64,000 nt of DNA. Source: Butyricimonas virosa (lineage in GTDB: Bacteria > Bacteroidota > Bacteroidia > Bacteroidales > Marinifilaceae). Below the pieces are notes generated by a model. The model searched no databases. It was not told the DNA's origin and saw nothing but the letters and a program-made list of their open reading frames with translations. The position numbers were made by a program, and so were the translations under genes. The stretch covers positions 2,790,001-2,854,000 of the forward strand of contig NZ_CP102269.1 in NCBI RefSeq assembly GCF_025148635.1, in the 5' to 3' direction. This document shows positions 49,661 to 59,116 of this stretch, piece by piece (positions within the stretch are counted from its first letter, which is position 1; every line of letters begins with the position of its first letter).

Positions 49661-50929
49661 ATGAAAGTAGATGTATTGTTGGGATTACAGTGGGGAGATG
49701 AAGGTAAGGGAAAAGTAGTTGACGTGTTAACCCCGAACTATGATGTCGTGGCTCGTTTTCAAGGAGGGCCTAATGCAGGGCACACGCTTGAATTCGAAGG
49801 TCAGAAATATGTACTTCGTTCCATTCCATCCGGAATTTTTCAAGGAGATAAAGTCAATATCATCGGTAATGGTGTCGTGATTGATCCTGCTTTGTTTAAA
49901 GCGGAAGCAGAAGCATTGGCGGCGTCTGGGCATGATTTGAGAAAAAGACTTCATATATCCAAGAAAGCACATCTGATTTTGCCGACCCATCGATTCCTTG
50001 ATGCGGCTTATGAGGCTGCCAAGGGTGATGCTAAAGTGGGGACTACCGGAAAGGGGATCGGACCGACATACACGGATAAAATTAGTAGAAATGGTGTTCG
50101 TGTTGGTGATATTCTACATGATTTCGATATAAAATACGCAAAGGCGAAAGCTCGTCACGAACAGATATTGAAAAGTTTAAACTTTACTTACGATTTAGCA
50201 ACTACGGAGAAAGAGTGGTTGGAAGGAATCGAGTATCTGAAACAATTCGAGTTAGTGGACAGTGAGCATGAGATTAACCGATTATTAGATGATGAAAAAT
50301 CCATTTTGGCCGAAGGGGCTCAGGGTACCATGTTGGATATAGATTTTGGTTCTTATCCTTTCGTAACTTCTTCCAACACGGTTTGCGCTGGGGCTTGTAC
50401 GGGATTGGGAGTTGCTCCTCATCGTATTGGGGAGGTTTATGGTATCTTCAAAGCATATTGTACCCGTGTAGGTAGCGGACCATTTCCAACGGAACTGGAA
50501 AATGAAACGGGTGAAAAACTTTGTAAGCTGGGCCATGAGTTTGGAGCCGTAACTGGTCGTAAACGTCGTTGCGGATGGATAGACTTGGTGGCATTGAAAT
50601 ATGCTATCATGATTAATGGAGTGACGCAGTTGATCATGATGAAGAGTGATGTGCTGGATACTTTTGACACGATTTCTGCTTGCGTTGCTTACGAGGTGGA
50701 TGGAGAAGAGGTAGATTATTTCCCGTTTGATATTACAGAAGGAGTAAAACCGATCTATACTGAGTTACCGGGTTGGAAATGTGATATGACAAAAATGACT
50801 TCAGAGGACGAATTCCCGGAAGAGTTCAATAATTATTTGGCATTCTTGGAAGAGGAGACTGGGGTACCGATCAAGATTGTGTCCGTGGGACCGGATCGGG
50901 AACAAACGATTATTCGCTATATGGAATAA
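49661..50929 (+). CDS. purA: Adenylosuccinate synthetase
   Basis: A 422-residue enzyme joining IMP and aspartate with GTP in AMP synthesis. The N-terminal GLQWGDEGKGKVVD is the phosphate loop with the catalytic Asp, GGPNAGHTLEF follows, and GTTGKGIGPTYTDK is the IMP-binding signature. EGAQGTMLDIDFGSYPFVTSSNT and TGRKRRCGWIDLVALKYA complete the family pattern. A TAATTTTG element at 49623-49630 may be its promoter -7 element. A bidirectional terminator separates it from the convergent antiporter gene. Confidence 0.96.
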   Translation: MKVDVLLGLQWGDEGKGKVVDVLTPNYDVVARFQGGPNAGHTLEFEGQKYVLRSIPSGIFQGDKVNIIGNGVVIDPALFKAEAEALAASGHDLRKRLHISKKAHLILPTHRFLDAAYEAAKGDAKVGTTGKGIGPTYTDKISRNGVRVGDILHDFDIKYAKAKARHEQILKSLNFTYDLATTEKEWLEGIEYLKQFELVDSEHEINRLLDDEKSILAEGAQGTMLDIDFGSYPFVTSSNTVCAGACTGLGVAPHRIGEVYGIFKAYCTRVGSGPFPTELENETGEKLCKLGHEFGAVTGRKRRCGWIDLVALKYAIMINGVTQLIMMKSDVLDTFDTISACVAYEVDGEEVDYFPFDITEGVKPIYTELPGWKCDMTKMTSEDEFPEEFNNYLAFLEEETGVPIKIVSVGPDREQTIIRYME

Positions 50930-50950
50930 AGAATATTTAGATAAAATAAA

Positions 50951-50985
50951 AAGACCGTCTTGCTGTTTGGTAGGACGGTCTTTCT
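50951..50985. terminator. Bidirectional terminator between purA and antiporter gene
   Basis: AAGACCGTC (50951-50959) pairs with GACGGTCTT (50974-50982) with a 14-base loop. It has A-rich sequence before and T-rich sequence after it, so it can serve both converging genes. Confidence 0.88.
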
Positions 50986-50988
50986 TAA

Positions 50989-52278
50989 TTATAAAAGAGA
51001 TTGTAGATAATATACGCCGATTCCGGCCAGATAACCGAGAAGGGCAATCCAGGTGATGTGCTTCATGTACCACATGAAATTAATACGTTCCATACCCATA
51101 ACGACAACTCCGGCTGCAGAACCAATGATTAGGATGCTGCCACCGATTCCAGCACAATATGCAAGGAGTTCCCAAAATGTTCCATCCGTCGTGAAATTCA
51201 TGAGGTATGGTGATAAGGTGCCGCTTGTGTGAATCAAGGGATACATTCCTATGGCGGCAGCGACAAGCGGAACATTGTCGATCACGGAGGAAAGAAAACC
51301 TATGATCATGTTTATTAGGTAAACGTTGTGTATTTTGTCATTTAAGAACGTGGACATTTGGTCAAGTATGCCTGCTATTTGTAAGGTAGTGACGGCCATA
51401 AGGATTCCCAAAAAGAATAGAAGGGTACTGTAATCAACTTTTGTAAGTATGGATGGAATACGGTGTATCTTTTCTGGGGGAAGGTTTCTTTTTCGATTAT
51501 AGAGAATTTCTGTATATGTCCACACGCCTCCCAAAGCTAGCATGATCCCCATGAATGGAGGGAGATTCGTGAATTCTTTAAAAACAGGAACAAATAGGAG
51601 GCTGGCAATGCCGATGATCAGGATGGTTATTTGTTCTCTGTGACTGATGGCTAGGAGCGTGTTTGTGCTTGTTGTTTGTTGAGGTTCTGTTTCCCCCTGT
51701 AGCCAGTAGGTTGTGATGGTTAGTGGAATGATTAATGAAACCAGACTTGGGAGGAATAAGTGACGGATAATATTCAGAGAGGTGATGTTATCATTAATCC
51801 AGAGCATAATCGTGGTAACGTCCCCGATCGGGGTCCATGCTCCACCCGCGTTAGCGGCAATAATAACGATGCTGCCGAATATCCATCGTTCTCTTTGCTC
51901 GTCAACTAGGCGGCGAAGTAACATGATCATGACAATGGCTGTGGTTAAGTTATCAAGTACGGAAGACATGATAAAAGTGATCAAGGCAATGATCCACAAT
52001 AATTTTCGTTTGTTACGTGTGGTGATATGGTCCGTGATCAAGGTGAACCCGTTGTGTGTGTCAATCCATTCCACGATTGTCATTGCCCCGAGCAGGTAAA
52101 ACAAAATCTCGGCAGTATCTCCGAGGTGATTAATAATTTCGTTGTCAGTATGTGGAATGAGAGTCCATAGCAGTGTCCCTAGAAGGAGTGCTATGGCACT
52201 TTTATTAATTCCAGTCTGATGTTCCAGGGCAATCAGAATGTAGCCGCTAATAAACAGAATTACGAGTAATAATGCCAT
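50989..52278 (-). CDS. nhaD: NhaD-type sodium/proton antiporter
   Basis: A 429-residue inner-membrane protein of the ArsB/NhaD ion transporter superfamily with about 11-12 transmembrane helices. Typical parts are EILFYLLGAMTIVEWIDTHNGF and SSVLDNLTTAIVMIMLLRRL. IIAANAGGAWTPIGDVTTIMLW is the conserved discontinuous-helix motif, and SSVIDNVPLVAAAIGMYPL is its counterpart in the second half. It is expected to export sodium in exchange for protons. The MgtC-like gene is divergent, about 100 bases away. Confidence 0.9.
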   Translation of the reverse strand: MALLLVILFISGYILIALEHQTGINKSAIALLLGTLLWTLIPHTDNEIINHLGDTAEILFYLLGAMTIVEWIDTHNGFTLITDHITTRNKRKLLWIIALITFIMSSVLDNLTTAIVMIMLLRRLVDEQRERWIFGSIVIIAANAGGAWTPIGDVTTIMLWINDNITSLNIIRHLFLPSLVSLIIPLTITTYWLQGETEPQQTTSTNTLLAISHREQITILIIGIASLLFVPVFKEFTNLPPFMGIMLALGGVWTYTEILYNRKRNLPPEKIHRIPSILTKVDYSTLLFFLGILMAVTTLQIAGILDQMSTFLNDKIHNVYLINMIIGFLSSVIDNVPLVAAAIGMYPLIHTSGTLSPYLMNFTTDGTFWELLAYCAGIGGSILIIGSAAGVVVMGMERINFMWYMKHITWIALLGYLAGIGVYYLQSLL

Positions 52279-52382
52279 ATCTTAATAAAGTTTTTTTATC
52301 CTACTGTATCTTTCATACGCAACTTTGCGTAGATTGGTTTATCTTTGTGTGAAGATAAGAATCGAGTAAAATAGATACGGAT

Positions 52383-53048
52383 ATGATGACATGGGATTTC
52401 TTCTTTAGATTACTTGTGGCCGGAGTTTTAGGGGCTATCATAGGCTTGGATCGTGAATACCGGGCGAAGGAGGCGGGATTTAGAACTCATTTCTTGGTAG
52501 CTTTGGGTAGCGCTCTTTTTATGATTGTGTCGAAATATGGATTCTGGGATATTCTTGGGGATACGGGGATCGGTCTTGACCCGAGTCGTATTGCGGCTCA
52601 AGTGGTGAGTGGTATCGGTTTTTTGGGAGCGGGGACTATTATTATCCAGAAATTATTCGTGAGAGGGTTGACCACGGCTGCCGGGATATGGGCTACTTCT
52701 GCCATTGGACTTGCAGTTGGAGCCGGGCAATATTGGCTGGGAATCAGTGCAATGTTGTTGACTTTGTTAGGCTTGGAAGGTTTAGGATATCTTTTCCAAA
52801 AGATTAGCCAGAGGAATGTATTGTTAATATTTACGACAACAAGTCAAGAGGTAATCAAGGAGGTTACTGACGAGATAAAGCGTAAAAAGCATACGATCAG
52901 TTCTTACTCTACCGAGTCGTCCAAGTTGGGAGATATGACTACTTTCCGGGTGACGATGGTTATTCGAACCCATAAGGCTGGAGATGAAACTTTGCTATTC
53001 CAGTTTATACAGCATTTGCCGGATGTGATGATTGATCGGATGGAATAA
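52383..53048 (+). CDS. MgtC/SapB-family membrane protein
   Basis: A 221-residue protein with an N-terminal membrane domain of about 4-5 helices and a C-terminal ACT-like cytoplasmic domain (about 145-220). Family signature segments are GVLGAIIGLDREYRAKEAGFRTHFLVALGSALFM and ILDPSRIAAQVVSGIGFLGAGTIII-like sequence, then RGLTTAAGIWATSAIGLAVGAG. In pathogens MgtC inhibits the F-type ATPase and aids growth in low magnesium; the role here is not known. Confidence 0.9.
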   Translation: MMTWDFFFRLLVAGVLGAIIGLDREYRAKEAGFRTHFLVALGSALFMIVSKYGFWDILGDTGIGLDPSRIAAQVVSGIGFLGAGTIIIQKLFVRGLTTAAGIWATSAIGLAVGAGQYWLGISAMLLTLLGLEGLGYLFQKISQRNVLLIFTTTSQEVIKEVTDEIKRKKHTISSYSTESSKLGDMTTFRVTMVIRTHKAGDETLLFQFIQHLPDVMIDRME

Positions 53049-53049
53049 A

Positions 53050-53072
53050 AAAAGCGACCTAAGGTCGCTTTT
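53050..53072. terminator. Bidirectional terminator between MgtC-like gene and recQ
   Basis: AAAAGCGACC (53050-53059) pairs with GGTCGCTTTT (53063-53072) around loop TAA, with flanking A and T runs on the two sides. It serves both converging genes. Confidence 0.9.
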
Positions 53073-53075
53073 TAT

Positions 53076-55250
53076 TTAATTTCCATGTTTGGAGTGTAGT
53101 TTTAGTCGCATCAGACGAAGATCTTCTTCAGAGTAGTCGCCTTCGAATTCATCATAGGCATCTCCAATATTGTCGCTCTTGGCTTCCATGAAGTAATCCA
53201 TGATTTCTTGTTGTTGTTCTTCATCCAGAATTTGGTTGATGTAGTAATCAATGTTAAGTTTGGTTCCGGAGAAGACGATGGCTTCCATTTCTTTGATCAG
53301 TTCTTCGAAGGTAAGACCTTCCGCAGAGGCGATGTCTTCCAGATCAATTTGGCGGTCAATATTTTGAATGATATATACTTTGAATTTCGATTTGTTGGCA
53401 ACGGTTTTAACCACCAAGTCTTGCGCTCTTTCGATCTCGTTGTCTTCAACGTATTGTTTGATTACCTCTACGAATTCCTGTCCGTATTTTTGAGCTTTTC
53501 CTGAACCTACACCCTGTATGTTGGCTAGCTCTTCCAACGTGATCGGGTAATTGGTACACATGTCCTCTAGGGACGGATCTTGGAAAATCACGTACGGTGG
53601 CAGATTGTTCTTTTTGGCAATCTTTTTCCGTAAATCTTTCAGGATGGCAAATAAGGTGTTGTCGAGTGCTGATACTCCCCCTTTTTCCTGAAGTTTCTCT
53701 TCTGATTCTTCAAAGTTATGATCTTCCATCAGCATAAAGTCTTTAGGTTCTTTTAAAAATTCGTGGCCCTTTTCAGTTAATTTTATGACCCCGTATTGTT
53801 CAATGTCTTTTTCTATATAATTAGCAATTAAAGCGCGTCTGAATACCATGTTCCAGAACTGTACGTTCTTTTCAGAACCGACACCAAAAGATTCCAGTTC
53901 GTCATGGTGATACGATTTTATCATGGAATCGGTTTCCCCGAGAAGAATATTTACCATGTGGTCCACCTTGAATTTCTCTTTTACTTCAAGGATGGCATTT
54001 AAGGCATCGATTAAGTATTCTTTTCCTTCGAATTCTTTCTTCGGGAATAGGCAGTTGTCACAGGCCCCGCAATTTTCTTCATCATAGTTTTCACCGAAGT
54101 AGTGTAATAGAACTTTTCTGCGGCAAAGAGAAGTTTCTGCGTAGGAAACGGTTTCCATGAGAAGTTGTTTCCCGATTTCCTGTTCGGCAATCGGTTTACC
54201 CTGCATGAACTTTTCCAGTTTTTGGATGTCTTTGTAGCTGTAAAATGTCAGGCAATATCCTTCACCTCCGTCCCGTCCGGCTCTTCCGGTCTCCTGGTAA
54301 TATCCCTCAAGACTTTTCGGAATATCATAATGGATGACGAATCGAACGTCCGGTTTGTCAATACCCATACCAAAAGCGATTGTTGCCACGATGACATTGA
54401 CTTCTTCCATTAGGAATTTGTCTTGATTGGCACTACGAGCCGAGGCATCCATGCCGGCGTGGTAGGAGGCAGCCTTGATTCCGTTAACGCAAAGGACTTC
54501 CGTGAGTTCTTCCACTTTTTTACGGCTCAGACAGTAGATAATACCTGATTTGCCTTCGTTGTTTTTGATGAATTTGATAATATCTTTTGTCGGGTCTACC
54601 TTCGGACGAACCTCGTAATAGAGGTTGGAACGGTTAAAGGAAGATTTGAACACTTGGGCATCCTGCATATCTAGGTTTTTCTGAATATCGTGTTGGACTT
54701 TCGGGGTAGCAGTTGCCGTTAAAGCGATAATTGGTGCTTTCCCGATTTGCTCCACGATCGGTCTGATCTTACGATATTCGGTACGGAAATCGTGTCCCCA
54801 TTCTGAAATACAGTGTGCTTCGTCAACCGCAAAGAAGGAGATGCGTACTTTTCGTAAGAATTCAATATTACTTTCTTTGGTCAGTGACTCTGGGGCTACA
54901 TATAATAGTTTTGTTTTACCACTCAACACGTCTTCTTTCACTTTTAGAATATCACTTTTGCTAAGAGACGAATTCATGAAGTGGGCAACTCCCTCCGATG
55001 CGCTGAACGAGCGCATTGCATCAACCTGATTTTTCATTAAAGCAATTAGCGGTGATATCACTATTGCTGTTCCGTCAAGTATCAAGGCCGGCAACTGGTA
55101 ACATAAAGATTTTCCTCCCCCCGTTGGCATCAGTACAAACGTGTTGTTCCCGGCGAGGACGTTCTTTATTATTTGCTCCTGGTTCCCTTTGAAGTTATCA
55201 AAGCCGAAATACTCTTTTAGTTTAGCATGTAAATCTATTTGCAATCCCAT
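53076..55250 (-). CDS. recQ: ATP-dependent DNA helicase RecQ
   Basis: A helicase of about 724 residues for recombination and replication-fork repair. Walker A is MPTGGGKSLCYQLP (about 42-49) and the DEAH box is FFAVDEAHCISEWGHDFR. The C-terminal helicase half has YCLSRKKVEEL and QETGRAGRDGGEG. The RecQ zinc region has CRRKVLLHYFGE with CGACDNC, and an HRDC domain lies at about residues 535-610 (LPPYVIFQDPSLEDM). The frame can extend to 55277 or 55295. The promoter element at 55293-55300 overlaps the 55295 start and makes it unlikely. MGLQIDLHAKLKEYFG at 55250 best matches relatives. Confidence 0.95.
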   Translation of the reverse strand: MGLQIDLHAKLKEYFGFDNFKGNQEQIIKNVLAGNNTFVLMPTGGGKSLCYQLPALILDGTAIVISPLIALMKNQVDAMRSFSASEGVAHFMNSSLSKSDILKVKEDVLSGKTKLLYVAPESLTKESNIEFLRKVRISFFAVDEAHCISEWGHDFRTEYRKIRPIVEQIGKAPIIALTATATPKVQHDIQKNLDMQDAQVFKSSFNRSNLYYEVRPKVDPTKDIIKFIKNNEGKSGIIYCLSRKKVEELTEVLCVNGIKAASYHAGMDASARSANQDKFLMEEVNVIVATIAFGMGIDKPDVRFVIHYDIPKSLEGYYQETGRAGRDGGEGYCLTFYSYKDIQKLEKFMQGKPIAEQEIGKQLLMETVSYAETSLCRRKVLLHYFGENYDEENCGACDNCLFPKKEFEGKEYLIDALNAILEVKEKFKVDHMVNILLGETDSMIKSYHHDELESFGVGSEKNVQFWNMVFRRALIANYIEKDIEQYGVIKLTEKGHEFLKEPKDFMLMEDHNFEESEEKLQEKGGVSALDNTLFAILKDLRKKIAKKNNLPPYVIFQDPSLEDMCTNYPITLEELANIQGVGSGKAQKYGQEFVEVIKQYVEDNEIERAQDLVVKTVANKSKFKVYIIQNIDRQIDLEDIASAEGLTFEELIKEMEAIVFSGTKLNIDYYINQILDEEQQQEIMDYFMEAKSDNIGDAYDEFEGDYSEEDLRLMRLKLHSKHGN

Positions 55251-55292
55251 TGTTTTTTTTATTTTCACACACCCCATTTTTACACGGGTGCG

Positions 55293-55322
55293 CAAATTTA
55301 TAACTTAATTTGTTTCTACAAA
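55293..55322 (-). promoter_or_regulatory. Bacteroides-type promoter for recQ
   Basis: On the minus strand TTTG (55322-55319) and TAAATTTG (55300-55293) are 18 bases apart, a near-perfect match to the consensus. The predicted transcription start is about 55289. This leaves a leader of about 12 bases to an ATG at 55277 or about 39 bases to 55250. Confidence 0.8.
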
Positions 55323-55486
55323 CAAAATCTTCTATAATAAATCTATCATCACTCGTTTTTGAGCTATCATAAAAAATGATACTTTTGTCCCTAGTAAAGT
55401 TATAGCAAAAAATGATAAGTGCAATAGTTTTTTTCTTTTTTTGCTGTAAGGACGACTTTTGAATGAATATTTATAATTAGATAGTC

Positions 55487-56452
55487 ATGGTAGATATAAA
55501 ATCGGTTGCGCGCAAAGTGATTCAAGATGAGACAGTAGCTATTCAAAATCTGATAAACTACATAGATGATGATTTTGAGGCGGTCGTTAGATTAATTTAT
55601 GAAAATAAGGGGCGGGTGATTATCACTGGTATTGGAAAAAGTGCAATTATCGCGACAAAAATCGTGGCAACGATGAATTCCACCGGAACTCCGGCTGTGT
55701 TTATGCATGCCGCGGACGCTATTCATGGTGATTTAGGAATGATCCGGGAAGAGGATGTGGTAATTTGTGTTTCTAAGAGTGGAAACACTCCGGAAATAAA
55801 AGTTTTGATCCCGTTGATACGGAATAACGGAAATAATAATATCGTGGCAATGGTGTCAAATACGGACTCTTTTCTGGCTAAGAACTCGCTTTATGTGCTG
55901 AAAGCGAAAGTGGAAAAAGAGGCTTGTCCTTTAAATTTAGCTCCGACAAATTCAACTACGGCACAGTTAGTGCTGGGAGATGCATTAGCAATGTGTTTGG
56001 TAGAGTGTCGCAGTTTCTCAAGCAGGGATTTTGCGAGATTCCATCCGGGCGGAAGTTTAGGAAAACGTTTGTACACGCGGGTTTCGGATGTTTACGATGG
56101 AACGAATCGGCCTTGTATCACGAGAGAAACGGGAATTCGCCCCGTGATCTTGGCCATGTCCAAAGGACGTTTGGGTGCGGTGGCGATCGTCGACGAGGAA
56201 GAACGTTTGGAAGGAATTATCACGGATGGTGACTTGCGACGGATGATGGAGAAATATGATGATGTGGACGGGTTGACGGCAAAGGATGTCATGTCAAAAT
56301 CTCCCAAGACAATATCGGAGGACGAACTGGCGTACAATGCCTACCGGATGATGGAGCAGAATAGCATCACTCAACTGGTTGTTGTTGATAATGATCGTCA
56401 TTACAAAGGAATGGTACACATACACGACATATTGCGTGAAGGAGTGGTTTAA
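55487..56452 (+). CDS. kdsD: D-arabinose-5-phosphate isomerase (KpsF/GutQ family)
   Basis: A 321-residue enzyme converting ribulose-5-phosphate to arabinose-5-phosphate, the first step to KDO for lipopolysaccharide. The SIS sugar-isomerase domain (about 35-170) has GRVIITGIGKSAIIATKIVATMNSTGTPAVFMHAADAIHGD-like sequence with VSKSGNTPEI. LAPTNSTTAQLVLGDALA is characteristic of the family. Two CBS domains fill the C-terminus (about 205-320). A few genes further on is lptB, another LPS gene. Confidence 0.94.
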   Translation: MVDIKSVARKVIQDETVAIQNLINYIDDDFEAVVRLIYENKGRVIITGIGKSAIIATKIVATMNSTGTPAVFMHAADAIHGDLGMIREEDVVICVSKSGNTPEIKVLIPLIRNNGNNNIVAMVSNTDSFLAKNSLYVLKAKVEKEACPLNLAPTNSTTAQLVLGDALAMCLVECRSFSSRDFARFHPGGSLGKRLYTRVSDVYDGTNRPCITRETGIRPVILAMSKGRLGAVAIVDEEERLEGIITDGDLRRMMEKYDDVDGLTAKDVMSKSPKTISEDELAYNAYRMMEQNSITQLVVVDNDRHYKGMVHIHDILREGVV

Positions 56453-56554
56453 TGTATGATTTGTGATTGATGATTTATGATGGGGTATTATCTTCATCTT
56501 GAATGGTTGTTCCTGATCTGAAATCGTAAATCTAAAATCGTAAATTTTTTTGTA
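56453..56554. repeat. Intergenic GATTTATGATT/ATCGTAAATCTAAA-type repeat
   Basis: The gap before the DUF5686 gene holds GATTTGTGATTGATGATTTATGAT at its left and ATCGTAAATCTAAAATCGTAAAT at its right, the same repeat family as 46790-46879 and 63839-63960. No gene is seen. Confidence 0.55.
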
Positions 56555-59047
56555 ATGAAATATTTGAAGTTGTGTTTTGTCTTACTATTATTGGCGTGGG
56601 TGTCTGTTGTAGAGGCACAGACGACGAAGGTTAGGGGAAAAGTAGTAGATGCAGAAACGGGGGAGCCGATGCCATTGGTAAGTATCGTATTTGTGGGTAC
56701 TACGATTGGTGTAACGACTGATTTTGACGGGAATTATGATATCGAGACTCGTGAGGATGTCAGCGAAATCATGGCATCTTTTGTCTCTTATGAGCGTCAG
56801 ACAGTGGCGGTCAAGAAGGGTGCTTTTAACACGATCGATTTTAAACTGGTACCAATCGTGACTCATTTGGACGAGGTGAAGGTAAAACCCGGAGAGAATC
56901 CGGCTCACGCGATCTTGCGGAATATTTCAAAGAATAAGAAGAGAAATAACCCGGCAGAAAAGGATTCGTATAGTTACACCACCTATACTAAGATGGAACT
57001 GGATATTGCGAACATGAAACCGGAGTTTAAGAATAAAAAATTACAGAAGAATTTCGGTTTTATTTTCCAGTATATGGACACTTCGGCCATCACGGGAAAG
57101 GCTTATCTACCGGTGATGATCTCAGAGGCTTCGGCAGATTACTATTATCGCCGTTCCCCGAAATTATCAAGGGAGATCGTGAAAGCCAGTCGGATTTCGG
57201 GTATCGAGGAGGATTACAGTCTGGCCCAGTTCACGGGGCATCTGCATGTGAATGTCAACTTGTATGATAATTACATTAATATATTCGAGGTGAATTTCGC
57301 CAGCCCGTTGAGCGAACACGGGTTGATGTATTACAAGTATTTTCTGGTGGATAGTGTTCAGAAGGAGGGGCGAAAGATATACAAGATCCGTTTTCACCCT
57401 AAAGGGAAGTCAACACCGGTATTTGACGGGGAGGTAAATATAGACTCCACGACATGGGCGTTGGAATCTGCCCGGTTGAGAATGGCGAAAGGGTTGAACG
57501 TGAACTGGATTCGGGATCTGGCCATCGAGAACACGAACGAGTTGATAAACGATTCCACCTGGTTTTTGAAACAGGATAAAATATTGGCCGATTTTACCGT
57601 GCAGATGAAGGACTCGTCCAAGTTAATCTCGTTTATGGGGCACCGCCAGATTGACTATTCGAATGTGAAGGTGAACGAGGATATTCCTACCGAGATTCAG
57701 AAACTGGATAATGATGTGATCATTAATAAGGATGTGCTTCAAAATGACGAAAATTACTGGCAATCTGTGCGTCCTTATGAGTTAAGTGAGAAGGAACAGA
57801 ATATATATAATATGGTGGACTCGATAAAGAATGTCCCGCTATATAAAAATGTATATGACATAATACAGACTGCCTTGCTTGGATACTATAACACGAAGTA
57901 TATTGGTTTCGGGCCTTATTATAAATTGATGAGTTTTAATAAGCTGGAGGGATGTCGTTTCCAGTTGGGAGTCAAAACTACGAGTGATTTTAGCAAGCAT
58001 GTACGGCTTACCGGATACGGGGCGTATAGCACGAAAGATGGTGAATTTAAAGGAGGCGGAACCGTTGAATATATTTTTAATAATCAACCGACGTCGAAGT
58101 TCACGATTAGTGGTCGGCATGATGTGTTACAGTTGGGAGCCAGCGAGAATGCTTTTACCACGGGTAATATATTAAGTTCAATATTTTCTAGGGGTAATAA
58201 TGATAAACTGACGTTAATTAATTCATTTGACGTGCGTTATGAGAAAGAGTGGCGGCAAGGATTTTCGAATTCCTTTACTTTGGAATACCGTCAGATGTTT
58301 CCCACGAAATATGTCGATTTTGTTCGCCCGAACGGGGAGATCGTGGATCAGATTCATACAACTCAGTTCCGTTTGGGAACACGTTTGTCGAGGAATGAGA
58401 TTGTTGTGCGACAGACCTTTGATAAAGTTTCTATGGGGTCGGATTTCCCGATCGTGGGAATTGACTTGGTAGCCGGGTTGAAGGATATATTGAACGGGGA
58501 TTACGAGTATTACCGTCTGGAATTGTCCGTGAAACATGATTTCAATATAGCTCCGTTAGGGTACAGTGATATCATGTTATCTGGGGGAAAGATATTTAAC
58601 AAGGTTCCTTACCCGTTGTTGAAGCTACATGAGGGGAATGCTACCTATTTTTATGATCCTTACGCTTTCTCTTGTATGAATTTCTACGAGTTTGCGTCCG
58701 ATCTATGGGGAGCCGTGTTCTGGGAACATCATTTTAAAGGATTTTTCTTGAGTAAAATTCCGTTGATGAAACGACTGAAATGGCGAGAGGTGGCAACCGT
58801 GAAGGCCTTGTGGGGTACGTTGTCGGATAAGAATAACGGTAGTTTGCCTAACACGGATGCTATTTTCCGGTTTCCGGAGGGCATGTCTTCTGTGTCAAAA
58901 CCTTATATAGAAGCCGGTGTCGGGATCGAGAATATTTTCCGTCTTATCCGAGTGGATGCTATCTGGCGGTTAACGCATCGTGGGGATCGTTCGGGGCAGG
59001 ATGTGGATAATTTTGCTATTAATTTCTCGTTACACCTAAATTTCTGA
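56555..59047 (+). CDS. DUF5686 outer-membrane protein with carboxypeptidase-like regulatory domain
   Basis: An 830-residue protein of the DUF5686/carboxypeptidase-regulatory-like family, predicted outer-membrane beta barrel. A signal peptide (about 1-21, VVEAQ) is followed by a CarboxypepD_reg-like domain (about 25-105, VRGKVVDAETGEPMPLVSIVFVGT). The DUF5686 region spans the rest (ENPAHAILRNISKNKKRNNP, then a C-terminal barrel ending FAINFSLHLNF). It lacks a TonB plug, so it is not a SusC-type transporter. Its function is unknown; similar proteins are conserved in Bacteroidota. Confidence 0.88.
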   Translation: MKYLKLCFVLLLLAWVSVVEAQTTKVRGKVVDAETGEPMPLVSIVFVGTTIGVTTDFDGNYDIETREDVSEIMASFVSYERQTVAVKKGAFNTIDFKLVPIVTHLDEVKVKPGENPAHAILRNISKNKKRNNPAEKDSYSYTTYTKMELDIANMKPEFKNKKLQKNFGFIFQYMDTSAITGKAYLPVMISEASADYYYRRSPKLSREIVKASRISGIEEDYSLAQFTGHLHVNVNLYDNYINIFEVNFASPLSEHGLMYYKYFLVDSVQKEGRKIYKIRFHPKGKSTPVFDGEVNIDSTTWALESARLRMAKGLNVNWIRDLAIENTNELINDSTWFLKQDKILADFTVQMKDSSKLISFMGHRQIDYSNVKVNEDIPTEIQKLDNDVIINKDVLQNDENYWQSVRPYELSEKEQNIYNMVDSIKNVPLYKNVYDIIQTALLGYYNTKYIGFGPYYKLMSFNKLEGCRFQLGVKTTSDFSKHVRLTGYGAYSTKDGEFKGGGTVEYIFNNQPTSKFTISGRHDVLQLGASENAFTTGNILSSIFSRGNNDKLTLINSFDVRYEKEWRQGFSNSFTLEYRQMFPTKYVDFVRPNGEIVDQIHTTQFRLGTRLSRNEIVVRQTFDKVSMGSDFPIVGIDLVAGLKDILNGDYEYYRLELSVKHDFNIAPLGYSDIMLSGGKIFNKVPYPLLKLHEGNATYFYDPYAFSCMNFYEFASDLWGAVFWEHHFKGFFLSKIPLMKRLKWREVATVKALWGTLSDKNNGSLPNTDAIFRFPEGMSSVSKPYIEAGVGIENIFRLIRVDAIWRLTHRGDRSGQDVDNFAINFSLHLNF

Positions 59048-59050
59048 TAT

Positions 59051-59078
59051 TTTTCAATTTTCAATTTTCAATTTTCAA
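59051..59078 (+). repeat. Four tandem copies of TTTTCAA before lptB
   Basis: Four perfect 7-bp units, the same unit and copy number as at 41900-41927. It starts 3 bases after the DUF5686 stop codon. Confidence 0.85.
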
Positions 59079-59116
59079 TTGTAAAAGACTATCTTAGCGC
59101 GGTAAAATAGTAAGAT

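Noticed and set aside
55278..55295. RecQ start at 55295
   Set aside because: It falls within the -7 element of a strong promoter (55293-55300), so it would not be part of the transcript.
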